Origin: Lota lota
Taxonomy: Eukaryota; Chordata; Actinopteri; Gadiformes; Lotidae
DNA length: 64,000 nt
Reading direction: 5' to 3'
Assembly (NCBI GenBank): GCA_026745465.1
Contig: JACYXH010000708.1
Span: forward strand, 628,478 to 692,477
In this document: one piece after another, positions 10,871 to 22,026 of the stretch
Position numbering within the stretch: position 1 is the first letter of the stretch
Layout of the letters: every line of letters starts with the position of its first letter
Translations under genes and position numbers: made by a program
Notes under the pieces: generated by a model
What the model was told of the DNA's origin: nothing
Databases searched by the model: none
The model's input: only the letters and a program-made list of their open reading frames with translations

Positions 10871-11331
10871 CTATTCTACTGAATACATGTTGTACTGAGA
10901 ATGTACCTATTCTACTGAATACATATTGTAGAGAATTTACCTATTCTACTGAATACATATTGTACTGAGAATGTACCTATTCGACTGAATACATATTGTA
11001 GAGAATGTACCTATTCTACTGAACACATATTGTACTGAGAATGTACCTATTCGACTGAATACATATTGTACTGAGAATGTACCTATTCGACTGAATACAT
11101 ATTGTACTGAGAATGTACCTATTCTACTGACTAATTATTGTACTGAGAATGTAGCTATTCTACTGAATACATATTGTACTGAGAATGTACCTATTGTACT
11201 GACTAATTATTGTACTGAGAATGTAGCTATTCTACTGAATACATATTGTACTGAGAATGTACCTATTCTACTAAATACATATTGCTGAGAATGTACCTAT
11301 TCTACTGAGTAATTATTGTAGAGAATGTAAA
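10871..11331. repeat. 36-bp minisatellite
   Basis: About 13 copies of CTATTCTACTGAATACATAT plus TGTACTGAGAATGTAC. Variant copies carry CTAATTATT or lack ACTG. The same unit is found at 27,721-27,925 and 32,802-32,998. Confidence 0.9.
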
Positions 11332-11751
11332 TATTCCACAGAAAATCACCCCATTCTACCTTTTGTAAATTTTTATTGAAATAAAAAAGTGTACAAACAT
11401 TTGATGTCATTCATATTTCAGGAGTATAAACTAATATCCTCGTTTTGTTTAAGAAACTAGATATTTTTAACATGCACCTGCAAATGTTTCTAAATTTCAT
11501 ATTGTTAAATGTATAAAAAACATTCAGCAGTAATCAGATATTGATCAATATAGTATTTGTAATCTAATCACGTATCATGGGTTATATTTTACAATAGTCA
11601 GGGTTATTTTCCGAATGAATTCCTTCTTGTCAAATGAAAGCAGTACAACATTAATGCAGTTCTCTCAGATCTCACGTAGTAGATATTATAATTCATGAAA
11701 CAACATTAGTGGTTTTGGTCGTTTGACTATTTTATTATCAAACAAAAGGTC
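11332..11751. other. TRIM-2 3' flank
   Basis: AT-rich sequence homologous to the regions downstream of TRIM-1 (3,190-3,476) and TRIM-5 (27,930-28,527). A TTTATT at 11,731-11,736 gives AATAAA on the minus strand 16 bases after the stop. That is close for a poly(A) signal, so a more distal site is also possible. Confidence 0.55.
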
Positions 11752-13377
11752 CTAGTCTGTTTGATTGACAGGTGAGATGGTCAGGGGGGCAGAGTTTTTA
11801 CCTTTATAATCATAGCGACATGGGCAGAGGAATAGATAGAGAGGCTCACTAAAGGTGCAGCCAGTAGCAGAGTAGATATTAACCCTGGCTTCCACATCAT
11901 AGAAGGAGACCAGACCCTCATCATAATCAACAAACACCCCCACCTTCTGGAGCTCAACTCTCAGAGGGAGACGGACATAAGGGTTACCTCTAAATACCAA
12001 CCGTTCCTTGTTGAATAAAATAGTCCAGTAACCATTCTTAGGGATGGGTTTGATCGCACTGCTTCTGTTGATGGACTCTCTGACCACTCCTAAACACCAT
12101 TCAGTCTTGTCTTTAACCTGGACCTCAAAGTAAAATCTCCCTGAGGAGAAGCTCTGCCTCGTGAGAACAAATAATTTCTCTGTAAAACTGTTAGGGTTGT
12201 CTGGGAGTATCTTCCTGACACCTCCATGATGTACTTGTTTCCCATCCTCAGACAGGATGAGACTGGAATGAGCTGTATCAGGATCCAGAGTCACATCTAC
12301 TTCATACTGCTGGACCATCTTTAGTTCAGCAGCATCACACAGCTTCTTCATCTCCATGTTCAGTGTCTCCTCCAGCTGATCCAGGGATCCCCTCAAGGTC
12401 CCTACGTATGACGGAGGACGGACCTCCACCGTCGTCCAGTCCCTGGTGGGTGGAGGATTCTTCAGGGATCTGAAGGTCTGGAGGAAGTGGAGGTGGTCTT
12501 CAGTCTGTGAGAGCTGCTTCACCTCTGTGCTTCTATTGGTCAGATCTTCTATTTCCTGCTCCAGCTCTTTGAAGAGGTCTTCAGCCTCTTTCTCTGTGGA
12601 TTTCAGTCTCTCTTTAACCGTTTGGTTGAACTCATCCTGCCACTTTTCAATGTAGCGCATCAGAGCAGTGAAGACCTGCACACCATCAGCTATCTCTCTG
12701 TCTGCGTCTTTGTTGCTCAATTCTACGGTGTCTTTGATCTCCTTAATCTTTAGTTTTCTCTCCTGGATCTTCTGCTGAATTTCAGACTCTATCTTCCCCA
12801 GCTGGGCCGTCTTCACTTCATATTCCTCCTTTAGAGACACAACAGGATGGGACTTGTGGTCTGTCTCTGTGCAGAACTGACACACACACACCTGTTCAGT
12901 CTGGCAGAAGAGCTCCAGAAGTCGGTCGTGTTTCTTACACCTCCTGTCTTCCAGACGGTCCATAGGCTCGACCAGCCGATGTCTCTTCAGGCCTGCGACT
13001 CTCTGATGAGGCTCCAGGTGGGTTTGGCAGTAAGAGGTAAAACACACTAGGCAGGACTTCACAGCCTTCAGCTGGGTCCCAGTACAGACATCACAGGGAA
13101 CTTCTGCTGGTTCAACACACGGCTGCTCTGTGACTCGTACAGACCTTCTAAACTGATCAATCATCTCTGAAAAGAGAGTATTGACCTGTAAATCAGGTCT
13201 TGTCTGGAACAGTTTGTTACAAACAGGACATTTGTACTGGACTTGGCCATCCCAGAACCTTGTAATACAGGTTCTGCAGAAGTTGTGTCCACATGGTGTG
13301 GTGACTGGGCTGTTGAACACATCCAGGCAGATGGGACATGAAAAGTTATCCTCAGACCAGGAAGAATTGGACGCCAT
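11752..13377 (-). CDS. TRIM-2: intact bloodthirsty-related TRIM E3 ubiquitin ligase
   Basis: A 541-residue protein encoded in one uninterrupted coding exon. The RING (C14-x2-C17, C29, H31, C34, C37, C50-x2-C53) is complete. A B-box1-like zinc region spans about 95-133 and a B-box2 about 147-177 with all ligands (C147, H150, C158, C166, C169, H174, H177). A coiled coil covers about 185-300. A PRY-SPRY (B30.2) domain follows, with VTLDPDTAHSSLILSEDGK and YEVDV at its start and VFVDYDEGLVSFYDVEA later. This is the layout of fish btr/TRIM39-like ligases, which act in the cytosol, often in antiviral or inflammatory signalling. The ATG is preceded by a splice acceptor (TTTCTAG|GA, reverse strand), so the gene has an upstream non-coding exon near 14,153-14,278. 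No breaks are seen. Confidence 0.93.
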   Translation of the reverse strand: MASNSSWSEDNFSCPICLDVFNSPVTTPCGHNFCRTCITRFWDGQVQYKCPVCNKLFQTRPDLQVNTLFSEMIDQFRRSVRVTEQPCVEPAEVPCDVCTGTQLKAVKSCLVCFTSYCQTHLEPHQRVAGLKRHRLVEPMDRLEDRRCKKHDRLLELFCQTEQVCVCQFCTETDHKSHPVVSLKEEYEVKTAQLGKIESEIQQKIQERKLKIKEIKDTVELSNKDADREIADGVQVFTALMRYIEKWQDEFNQTVKERLKSTEKEAEDLFKELEQEIEDLTNRSTEVKQLSQTEDHLHFLQTFRSLKNPPPTRDWTTVEVRPPSYVGTLRGSLDQLEETLNMEMKKLCDAAELKMVQQYEVDVTLDPDTAHSSLILSEDGKQVHHGGVRKILPDNPNSFTEKLFVLTRQSFSSGRFYFEVQVKDKTEWCLGVVRESINRSSAIKPIPKNGYWTILFNKERLVFRGNPYVRLPLRVELQKVGVFVDYDEGLVSFYDVEARVNIYSATGCTFSEPLYLFLCPCRYDYKGKNSAPLTISPVNQTD

Positions 13378-13379
13378 TC

Positions 13380-14152
13380 CTAGAAATAAAAATTATGAAA
13401 ATTAAATTACCGTTTTTAACTATACGTTATATACATGTAATAATGTGTTAAGAATAAGACAAGTTAAGAACAAGACATCTTTCTTCACCAGCAACACCGT
13501 ACACAGGTTTTGAATATATAACTATTATAGACTCTATAATATAGAGAGAATTGAAATGTGATACAAACAAAAAGAAATCAATAAACAAGAGAAAAGAAAA
13601 GACAGTGGCATAGAGCAACAGGGACGGGGTCTGCATGCAGCTGGGCCTCAAAAAGGCCTGAAGCCTTATCTGAACAGTTCTTCTGGAGGAAGATCTGCTT
13701 TTTGTCCTTTCCTGGTAATCATTCTGGATGAACGATCACCAGGAAGTAAATCTATTTCCTTTGTTCCTCAAATACCGATTGCAGCGCCGGGTACGTCGGA
13801 GCTCATCGATACTTAGATTAGATTACACAGAACGCCCTGATGCTTTAACACCAAACTAACTTTGTTAAAGTCCCGTGTTGGCCCCACTGGTCGGGTTCAA
13901 CCAAAGCGCACAGAGCGCGGCCCCACGTGTGGCGCCGCGCTCCAAACAGGACGCCGAGCACCGAGCACGCGCTGGTGGAATCCGACGAGGCGACACAATA
14001 GAGCACGTGAAGGTTGGTTTCGCTAAGCATCAACATCACGTGTTCACACGGAGCGCAGGAGACCCGTGTGGGGCTAACGCTACAGTACAACATGGCGCCC
14101 TGCAGACAGGACGGCAACAATGAGGGTTAGAGGTTCAACGTGTTGGACCCAC
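13380..14152 (-). other. TRIM-2 5' intron (duplicated in other TRIM genes)
   Basis: Bounded by donor AAG|GTGGGT (reverse strand, 14,153/14,152) and acceptor TTTCTAG (13,380). Homologous introns precede TRIM-3 (18,709-19,588), TRIM-4 (24,238-24,873) and TRIM-5 (30,153-30,982). The open frames inside are not family-like and are treated as chance. Confidence 0.6.
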
Positions 14153-14345
14153 CTTGGAATGTTTCTGTCCCGGCTCTCTGATTTAAAACGTCTTTTTCTT
14201 CGTCTCCGGAGAGGCTAACGCGTTCACGTCGTCTCTTCGTCATGTCGTCCCTTCGTCTGTTGGATTTGCGTAAACTTCCGTTTCCTGAACAAGCGAGAGG
14301 GGTCTTTATACAGAGCTCCAGGCTCGGGCCCGCCCCCTCGGTAGC
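14153..14345 (-). promoter_or_regulatory. TRIM-2 promoter and non-coding first exon
   Basis: On the minus strand a GC box (GGGGGCGGGCC), a TATA box (TATAAAGACC, 14,301-14,310) and then CAGGAAACGGAAGTTTACG are seen. The last resembles an ETS site overlapped with an imperfect interferon-stimulated response element. The exon likely starts about 30 bases after the TATA and ends at the donor at 14,153. The same module stands before TRIM-3, TRIM-4 and TRIM-5. Confidence 0.6.
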
Positions 14346-14403
14346 CTTCTGACACGCTCACAGACACAGCCACGCGCAGACACAGCCGCGCGCGCACACG
14401 CGC

Positions 14404-14408
<5 letters not shown>

Positions 14409-14445
<37 letters not shown>
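14409..14445. repeat. (CA)n microsatellite
   Basis: About 37 bases of CA after an alternating CGCACA stretch. Confidence 0.95.
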
Positions 14446-14446
<1 letters not shown>

Positions 14447-14449
14447 GCG

Positions 14450-16310
14450 CTGCTTGCGCCTCTACTTCCTACTCTGACTGAATCCGCTGTCTGCTGCTCT
14501 CATAGCTCTGCTGCTCGTGTGTGCACTGTGCGCGTGCACGCCGGGGCGCGTTCCTGCAGCGAGCGTAGCGGCAATAAACACATCTGTTCTATTTAATCTA
14601 GGCTTCGCCTTATGGGCTTGCGCCTTGGACCGCTGAGTGTGTCTTTGGCTCCGTGCTTTTATATGCTTTACTGCGGAGCCCTAACTGCGGACCAATAGAA
14701 ACGAGCAGGGATTACGCACACACCTACTGGAGCTGCTGAGAAGGATTCTCCGTCGGCAGGCCGACACTTTTTTTCTTTCCTGGTGGAATTCTGCATTCTA
14801 GTGCATTTGTAAGGGTGGAAAGACCAGAGTAAGAACCACATAGAACATCGGTTTGAAAAATGATGTGTATTCCTAAAAAATTAAAATGTATATATATATA
14901 TACTTTTTTTCTTTCCTGGTGGAACATGGGTTGTGAGTGCAGCTCACACATACATGGCAGACAATACAGAACACACACAATAACCACAACACTCAAATTT
15001 ATAACAGTTCACACAATTTGCTGTACTGTACTGAATGAAAATAAGGTTCACCTAGAAAATGCTGAATTGATATGACAGATTTACTGTATTTTTTATAACT
15101 GTATGGTGGGGAGCAAGAGGAGCAGCAACATGTGAGGACGCGTTTTTCCGAGCTCTGCACGTGGATAACTTTATTTACAAATTAAATTGATGATATAACC
15201 CCCCCTCCCACCCATACAAATAGTCCTTCACTAGTCATATTTAACACCTTAATAACTGTATGGAGAAAACGAAAAACATGATGTTGATGATGAAGAAGTC
15301 ATAATAATTATAAACAAATCAAATAGTTTTCTACAATCTCGGCCATATTCTGGTTCAACATGTCCCCAGGTACCTCTGTGATGATTTTCAAGTGTTTTCA
15401 CTGGAGCATTTTTTTTAATAACGTGTTACTGCTGCGTTCCGACGCCCCGCCCTCATGTGTAAAACCCTCCCTGTGTTTGACAGTTGTATGTAAATTACCA
15501 TGTGTCGTTCCCCGTATGTGATTGTCCCACAAATATGTAAATTAAGATGTGTGATTCCCCGGACGTGATTGGTTCCTGCATTGGAAATGCAGAAGATCCT
15601 GATTGGCGCGGAACCTGTCATCGTCCAATCCGGAGCGAGCAATGCGGGGACTGAGGAGCGCTACAGAGCGGCCAGCTCAACAGGCGGGGCAGCTAGGACT
15701 TTGAGCTCGGCCACTGAGCCTCTCTCTTATGTCGGTAGAGACGGTGAGACCTTAATGAGTGGAAATGAGGAAAGTGAGCCACGTGTGAGCTAGCTGGGGA
15801 CTGGGCCAGGATAAGAGCTCAAAGCAAACTGAAACACACGCAGCCTTTTCTTTGTCAGAGACACTAGGAGCAGGGCTGCTGTTTCAACTGTGTATTTCGG
15901 AGTCCTCCTTTAGTTGGATTTGTTTCTTTGATCTGAACAGCATCCAAATCGCAAATTTTACCCCTTTGTAGTTCGCCTCCTCTATTTGTGTGTGTGTGGT
16001 TGGTTATCCAAGTTGGTTATCCAATTATTGTTAATAAATAATTGTCCAAAAATACCTGGTTTTATGTTGCCTCCCCCTTCCCTAGCGAGCTGGGACGCAA
16101 CACATTAGATGTTGAAGTCATCCCAACACATTGCAATTGTTTTTGGCTTTGTCTCGCTTGCTGTCTATATATTATGGGAATTAATAAGGAGGCCCACTAC
16201 ATTTACAATGGTTAAAATAGCGTGTACAAAACAGAAATAATAAGCATTAACCAACAGTTTCCCATGAAAATACCGTTTTGAAACTAATGAAATAATCAAA
16301 CAGTCACAGA
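14450..16310. repeat. Duplicated spacer block A, transposon-derived
   Basis: This 1.9-kb block is repeated almost unchanged at 19,850-21,710. It contains the hAT-like interior sequence (14,518-14,587), paired TTTTTTCTTTCCTGGTGGAA motifs (14,767 and 14,907), two copies of an ATGTAAATTA..CCCCG..GTGATTG module (15,487-15,571), and an LTR-like end with AATAAA near 16,030. The element class is uncertain. No coding gene is seen. Confidence 0.7.
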
Positions 16311-16330
16311 AATACCAGTTCAGTTTAGAA

Positions 16331-16336
16331 TTTATT
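16331..16336 (-). terminator. TRIM-3 poly(A) signal candidate
   Basis: AATAAA on the minus strand, 164 bases past the exon-2 stop. It is conserved at the same place after TRIM-4. Confidence 0.5.
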
Positions 16337-16499
16337 GTCATCTCGCCTTTACACCAAATTACAGAAAAGTATCAACCTTTATGAAAGGTTGATAAATGTA
16401 TTCCAAATGTACATCCAGATAACTGGTCATCATCAGTAAACGTTTCATCAAGAATTATAACCTGCATGCAAATCTCAGTCAGTCGGTCTATGTGTGTGG

Positions 16500-18706
16500 C
16501 TACAACCGACACAGAGACACTGAGGCATCATCCCTGCATAACCCAATCCCAAGATAGAGGTCCTCCTGGGTGAAGGTGGCCTGGAAGGTGTGGATGTGTT
16601 TCAGTGTGTCTGAGGACCCTCCTACATCTGGGGACACTCTGTAGAAGGACAGAGTGCCATTAGGCCTGTCCAGATACACTCCTACTCTTTTAGAAGGCTC
16701 AGGGAGACGCAGGCCTGTTCTAATACCGTTGTGCCAGGCAGTGTAACCACCAGCATGACAATAAAGACTCCAGGAATTGTGATTCCTTCCAAGCCTGCTT
16801 TCACCAGCACTTCCTCTTCTTGAGAATCCTCTGTATGTCACGCCTATCTCAACACGTTGTTTCCTCTCTACCTCCCAGTAACAGCGGCCAGTCAGAGCCT
16901 CTCTTCACAACACCTGTGGACAAGAGTCAAATCTCTCTGGGTGATAAGGATACGACTGGTCCTCTCTAAACCACTTCACCTTTCTGTTGTCCTCAGACAG
17001 AGAGAGTCGTCTGTGGGCTGTGTTTGGGTCCAGTGTGAGTTCACAGGCATCTGACGGGGGGGAAAAAAGACATGATTAGAATAATTACCATTATTATACA
17101 CACTTTAACTTTTAAAAAGGTTCCAATAGACATTGTAATACACCTTCAAAGAGACACCTGTACGTACCCATAAGTATACATACGTACAATTTCAAATCAG
17201 GATTTATTTTCCTAGTTCTAATAAAGACCATCACCACTTATAGTAGTAGTTTAAATCCGATATGAAATAAATGCATCGTTATAATCATTTTATAAATATG
17301 TAATGTCTAATATGATAGTAATAATTAAATTAATAAAGATTATATATCACCACAAATTATAGTAATTAATACATTCATAATAATAAATAGGACTAGTAAG
17401 AATGATGATAATAAAACAGTAGTCTAGAGTGCAATTTACAATACACACAAAAAAACATTTATTAAAGTTTGTATCATGACTGATTTTGTCTAATAACAAC
17501 CACACTACTATTTATCATAACTAATAAATAACACTAACAATACCTATTGTTTTACAGACTTCACCTACTGCTGTGTGGATGGACTTTCCATCTAAACAGT
17601 TGGTGTGTGTTGTGATGAATCAAACGGATAAGACACTTACACTTCATTAGAGTTGATTTCAGGACAGGAAGATTCTCCATCTCCATGTTCAGTGTCTCCT
17701 CCAGCTGATCCAGGGATCTCCTCAAGGTCCCTACGTATGACGGAGGACGGACCTCCACCGTCGTCCAGTCCCTGGTGGGTGGAGGATTCTTCAGGGATCT
17801 GAAGGTCTGGAGGAAGTGGAGGTGGTCTTCAGTGCGTGAGAGCTGCTCCACCTCTGTGCTTCTATTGGTCAGATCTTTTATTTCCTGCTCCAGCTCTTTG
17901 ATGAGGTCTTCAGCCTCTTTCTCTGTGGATTTCAGTTTCTCTTTAACTGTTTGGTTGAACTCATCCTGCCACTTTTCAATCGAGCGCTTCAGAGCAGTGA
18001 AGACCTGCACACCATCAGCTATCTCTTTGTCTGCGTCTGCTTTGCTGCGGTCTGCTGTATCTGAAATCTCATGAATCTTTCGTTGTCTCTCCTGGATCAT
18101 CTGCTGAACTTCAGACTCTATCTTCCCCAGCTGGGCCGTCTTCACTTCATATTCCTCCTTTAGAGGTACAACAGGATGGGACTTTTTGTCCGTCACTGTG
18201 CAGCACAGACACACACACACCTGTTCAGTCTGGCAGAAGAGCTCCAGAAGTCGGTCGTGTTTCTTACACATCCTGTCTTCCAGATGGTCCATAGGCTCAA
18301 CCAGCCGATGTTTCTTCAGGACTGCGACTCTCTGATGAGGCTCCAGGTGGGTTTGGCAGTAAGAGATAAAACACACTAGGCAGGACTTCACAGCCTTCAG
18401 CTGGGTCCCAGTACAGACGTCACAGGGAACTTCTCCTGGTTCAACACAAGGCTGCTCTGTGACTCGTACAGACCGTCTAAACTGATCAGCCATCTCTGAT
18501 ATGAAGGTATTGACCTGTAAATCAGGTCTTGTCTGGAACAGTTTGTTACAAACAGGACATTTGTACTGGACTTGGCCATCCCAGAACCTTGTAATACAGG
18601 TTCTGCAGAAGCTGTGTCCACATGGTGTGGTGACTGGGCTGTTGAACACATCCAGACAGATGGGACATGAAAAGTTATCCTCAGACCAGGAAGAATTGGA
18701 CGCCAT
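16500..18706 (-). pseudogene. TRIM-3: TRIM with NLR-type B30.2, broken by a nonsense codon
   Basis: Exon 1 (17,641-18,706) encodes RING, B-boxes and coiled coil and ends at donor AAGT|GTAAGT in phase 1. The intron is 17,051-17,640. Exon 2 (16,500-17,050) starts ATGCCTGTGAACTC and encodes a PRY-SPRY of the kind found in fish NLRs (ACELTLDPNTAH), unlike TRIM-2. In exon 2 the codon that is TGT in TRIM-4 (VLCREAL) is TGA here (16,905-16,907), so the protein would stop inside the PRY part and lose the SPRY. The B-box2 ligand H174 of TRIM-2 is K here (TDKKSH). The shared TATA box is also mutated (see 19,690). The gene is probably inactive, or it makes a RING/B-box/coiled-coil protein without a recognition domain. 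Confidence 0.85.
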
Positions 18707-19588
18707 TCCTAGAAAGAAAAATTATGAAAATTTAATTACAGTTTTAACTATACTATATATGTTGCATACATGTAATAATGTGTTAAGAATAAGACAAGTT
18801 AAGAACAAGACATCTTTCTTCAACAGCAACACCGTACACAAGTTTTGAAAATATAACTATTATAGACTCTATACTATTGAGAAAATTGAAATGTGATTCA
18901 AACAAAAAGAAATCAATAAACAAGATAAAAGAAAAGACAGTGGCATAGAGCAAAAGGGATGGGGTCTGCATGCAGCTGGGCCTCAAAAAGGCCTGAAGCC
19001 TTATCTTAACAGTTCTTCTGAAGGAAGATCTGCTTTTTTTCCTTTCCTGGTAATCATTCTGGATGAACGATCACCAGGAAGTAAATATATTGCCTTTGTT
19101 CCTCAAATACCGCGTGCAGCGCCGGGTACGTCGGAGCTCATCGATACTTAGATTAGATTACACTTTACATACTATGGTGTGTAATAGTATCATGGGTCCA
19201 CCCCCAGGGGCCCCGGTTAATACCCGGTTTCGGGAGCCATCCCTACTCACGCATGCGTCCTCCTCGTGAAGAACGCCCTGATGCTTTAACACCAAACTAA
19301 CTTTGTTAAAGTCCCGTGTTGGCCTCGGCTGGTCGGGTTCAACCAAAGCGTACAGAGCGCGGCCCCGCGCGTGGCGCCGCGCTCCAAACAGGACGCCGAG
19401 CACTGAGCACGCGCTGGTGGAATCCGACGTGGCGACACAATAGAGCACGTGAAGGTTGGTTTCGCTAAGCATCAACATCACGTGTTCACACGGAGCGCAG
19501 GAGACCCGTGTGGGGCTAACGCTACAGTACAACATGGCGCCCTGCGGACAGGACAATGAGGATTAGAGGTTCAATGTGTTGGACCCAC

Positions 19589-19780
19589 CTTGGAATGTTT
19601 CTGTCCCGGCTCTCTGATTTAAAACGTCTTTTTCTTCGTCTCCGGAGAGGCTAACGCGTTCACGTCGTCTCTTCGTCATGTCGTCCCTTCGTCGGTTGGA
19701 TTTGCGTAAACTTCCGTTTCCTGAACAAGAGAGAGGGGTCTTTCTACAGAGCTCCAGGCTCGGGCCCGCCCCCTCGGTAG
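19589..19780 (-). promoter_or_regulatory. TRIM-3 promoter module, TATA lost
   Basis: It matches the TRIM-2 module, including the GC box, the CGGAAGTTTACG motif and the first-exon donor at 19,589. The TATA box reads TAGAAAGACC instead of TATAAAGACC (about 19,737-19,746). This fits the nonsense codon in the coding part. Confidence 0.55.
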
Positions 19781-19849
19781 CCTTCTGACACGCTCACAGA
19801 CACAGCCACGCGCAGACACAGCCGCGCGCGCACACACACACACAGTGCT

Positions 19850-21710
19850 GCTTGCGCCTCTACTTGCTACTCTGACTGAATCCGCTGTCTGCTGCTCTCA
19901 TAGCTCTGCTGCTCGTGTGTGCACTGTGCGCGTGCACGCCGGGGTGAGTTCCTGCAGCGAGCGTAGCGGCAATAAACACATCTGTTCTATTTCATCTAGG
20001 CTTCGCCTTATGGGCTTGTGCCTTGGACCGCTGAGTGTGTCTTTGGCTCCGTGCTTTTATATGCTTTACTGCGGAGCCCTAACTGCGGACCAATAGAAAC
20101 GGGCAGGGATTACGCACACACCTACTCGAGCTGCTGAGAAGGATTCTCCGTCGGCAGGCCGACACTTTTTTTCTTTCCTGGTGGAATTCTGCATTCTAGT
20201 GCATTTGTAAGGGTGGAAAGACCAGAGTAAGAAGCACATAGAACATCGGTTTGAAAAATGATGTGTATTCCTAAAAAAATGAAAAAGTATATATTTATAT
20301 ATATACTTTTTTTCTTTCCTGGTGGAACATGGGTTGTGAGTGCAGCTCACACATCAATGGCAGACAATACAGAACACACACACAATAACCACAACACTCA
20401 AAGTTAAAACAGTTCACACACTTTGCTGTACTGTACTGAAATAAAATAAGGTAACCTAGAAAATGCTGAATTGATTTGATAGATTTAGTGTATTGTTTAT
20501 AACTGTATGGTGGGGATCAAGAGGAGCAGCGACATGTGAGGACGCGTTTTTTCGAGCTCTGCACGTGGAGAACTTTATTTACAAATTAAATTGATGATAC
20601 CCCCCCTCAATTGAAATATTCCTTCACTAGTCATATTTAAGTCCTTAAAAACTGTATGGAGAAATCTAAAAAAGATGATGTTGATGATAAAGAAGTCATA
20701 ATAATAATAAACTAATCAAATAGTTTTCTACCATCTCGGCCATATTCTGGTTCAACATATCCCCAGGTACCTCTGAGATGATTTTCAAGTGTTTTCATTG
20801 GAGCATTTTTAATAATGTGTTACTGCTGCGTTCCGACGCACCGCCCTCATGTGTAAAACCCTCCCTGTGTTTAGACAGCTGTATGCAAATTACCATGTGT
20901 CGTTCCCCGTATGTGATTGTCCCACAAATATGTAAATTACTATGTGTGATTCCCCGGACGTGATTGGTTCCTGCATAGGAAACGCAGAGGATCCTGATTG
21001 GCGCGGAACCAGTCATCGTCCAATCCGGAGCGAGCAATGCGGGGACTGAAGAGCGCTAAAGAGCGGCCAGCTCAACAGGCGGGGCAGCTAGGACTTTGAG
21101 CTCGGCCACTGAGCCTCTCTCTTATGTCGGTAGAGACGGTGAGACCTTAATGATTGGAAATGAGGAAAGTGAGCCACGTGTTAGCTAGCTGGGGACTGGG
21201 CCAGGATAAGAGTTCAAAGCAAACTGAAACACACGCAGCCTTTTCTTTGTCAGCGACACTAGGAGCAGGGCTGCTGTTTCAACTGTGTATTTTGGAGTCC
21301 TCCTTTAGTTAGGTTTGTTTCTTTGATCTGAACAGCATCCACATGGCACCTTTTTCCCCTTTGTAGTTTGCCTCCTCTATTTGTGTGTGTGGTTGGTTAT
21401 CCAAGTTCCTTGTTAATAAATAACTTTGCCAAAAATACCTGGTTTTATGTTGCCTCCCCTTTCCCTAGCGAGCTGGGACGTAACACATTAGATGTTGAAG
21501 TCATCCCAACACATTTCAATTTTTTTTGGCTTTGTCTCGCTTGCTGTCGATATATTATGTGAATAAATAAGTAGGCCCACTACATTTATAATGGTTAAAA
21601 TAGCGTGTACAAAACTCTGTTAATAAGCATTAACCAACGCTTAGCTTGGAAAACAAAATACCCTTTTGAAATTAATGAAATAATCAAACAGTCACACAAA
21701 TACCAGTTCG
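19850..21710. repeat. Duplicated spacer block A, second copy
   Basis: Nearly collinear with 14,450-16,310, with small insertions, deletions and substitutions. It includes the hAT-like interior (19,918-19,987), the paired CCTGGTGGAA motifs and the ATGTAAATTA module. It places TRIM-3 and TRIM-4 in tandem units of about 5.5 kb. Confidence 0.75.
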
Positions 21711-21718
21711 GTTTAGAA

Positions 21719-21724
21719 TTTATT
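21719..21724 (-). terminator. TRIM-4 poly(A) signal candidate
   Basis: AATAAA on the minus strand about 300 bases after the TRIM-4 stop, in the same TAGAATTTATTGTCATC context as after TRIM-3. Confidence 0.5.
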
Positions 21725-22026
21725 GTCATCTCGCCTTTACACCAAATTACAGAAAACTATCAATGCATCAATGAAAGTATCAAAACTATTGAATAAAAAC
21801 AGTTATATTTACAATCAATCAACATCACAAATTTTAACTTTGTAGAACCAGCTCAGTTAACCCTATGGAAGATCTTAAAAGACACTTCCTCTCATTGTAC
21901 ATCCATAGGTCCAGATGCATGTATTCCAAATGTACATCCAGATAACTGGTCATCATCAACAAACGTTTCATCAAGAATTATAACCTGCATGTAAATCACA
22001 TACAGTCAGTCGGTCTATGTGTGTGG

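Noticed and set aside
18397..18651. Recurring antisense and shifted frames of 67-115 codons within each TRIM
   Set aside because: They are shadows of the conserved TRIM coding sequence and recur at the same offset in every copy.
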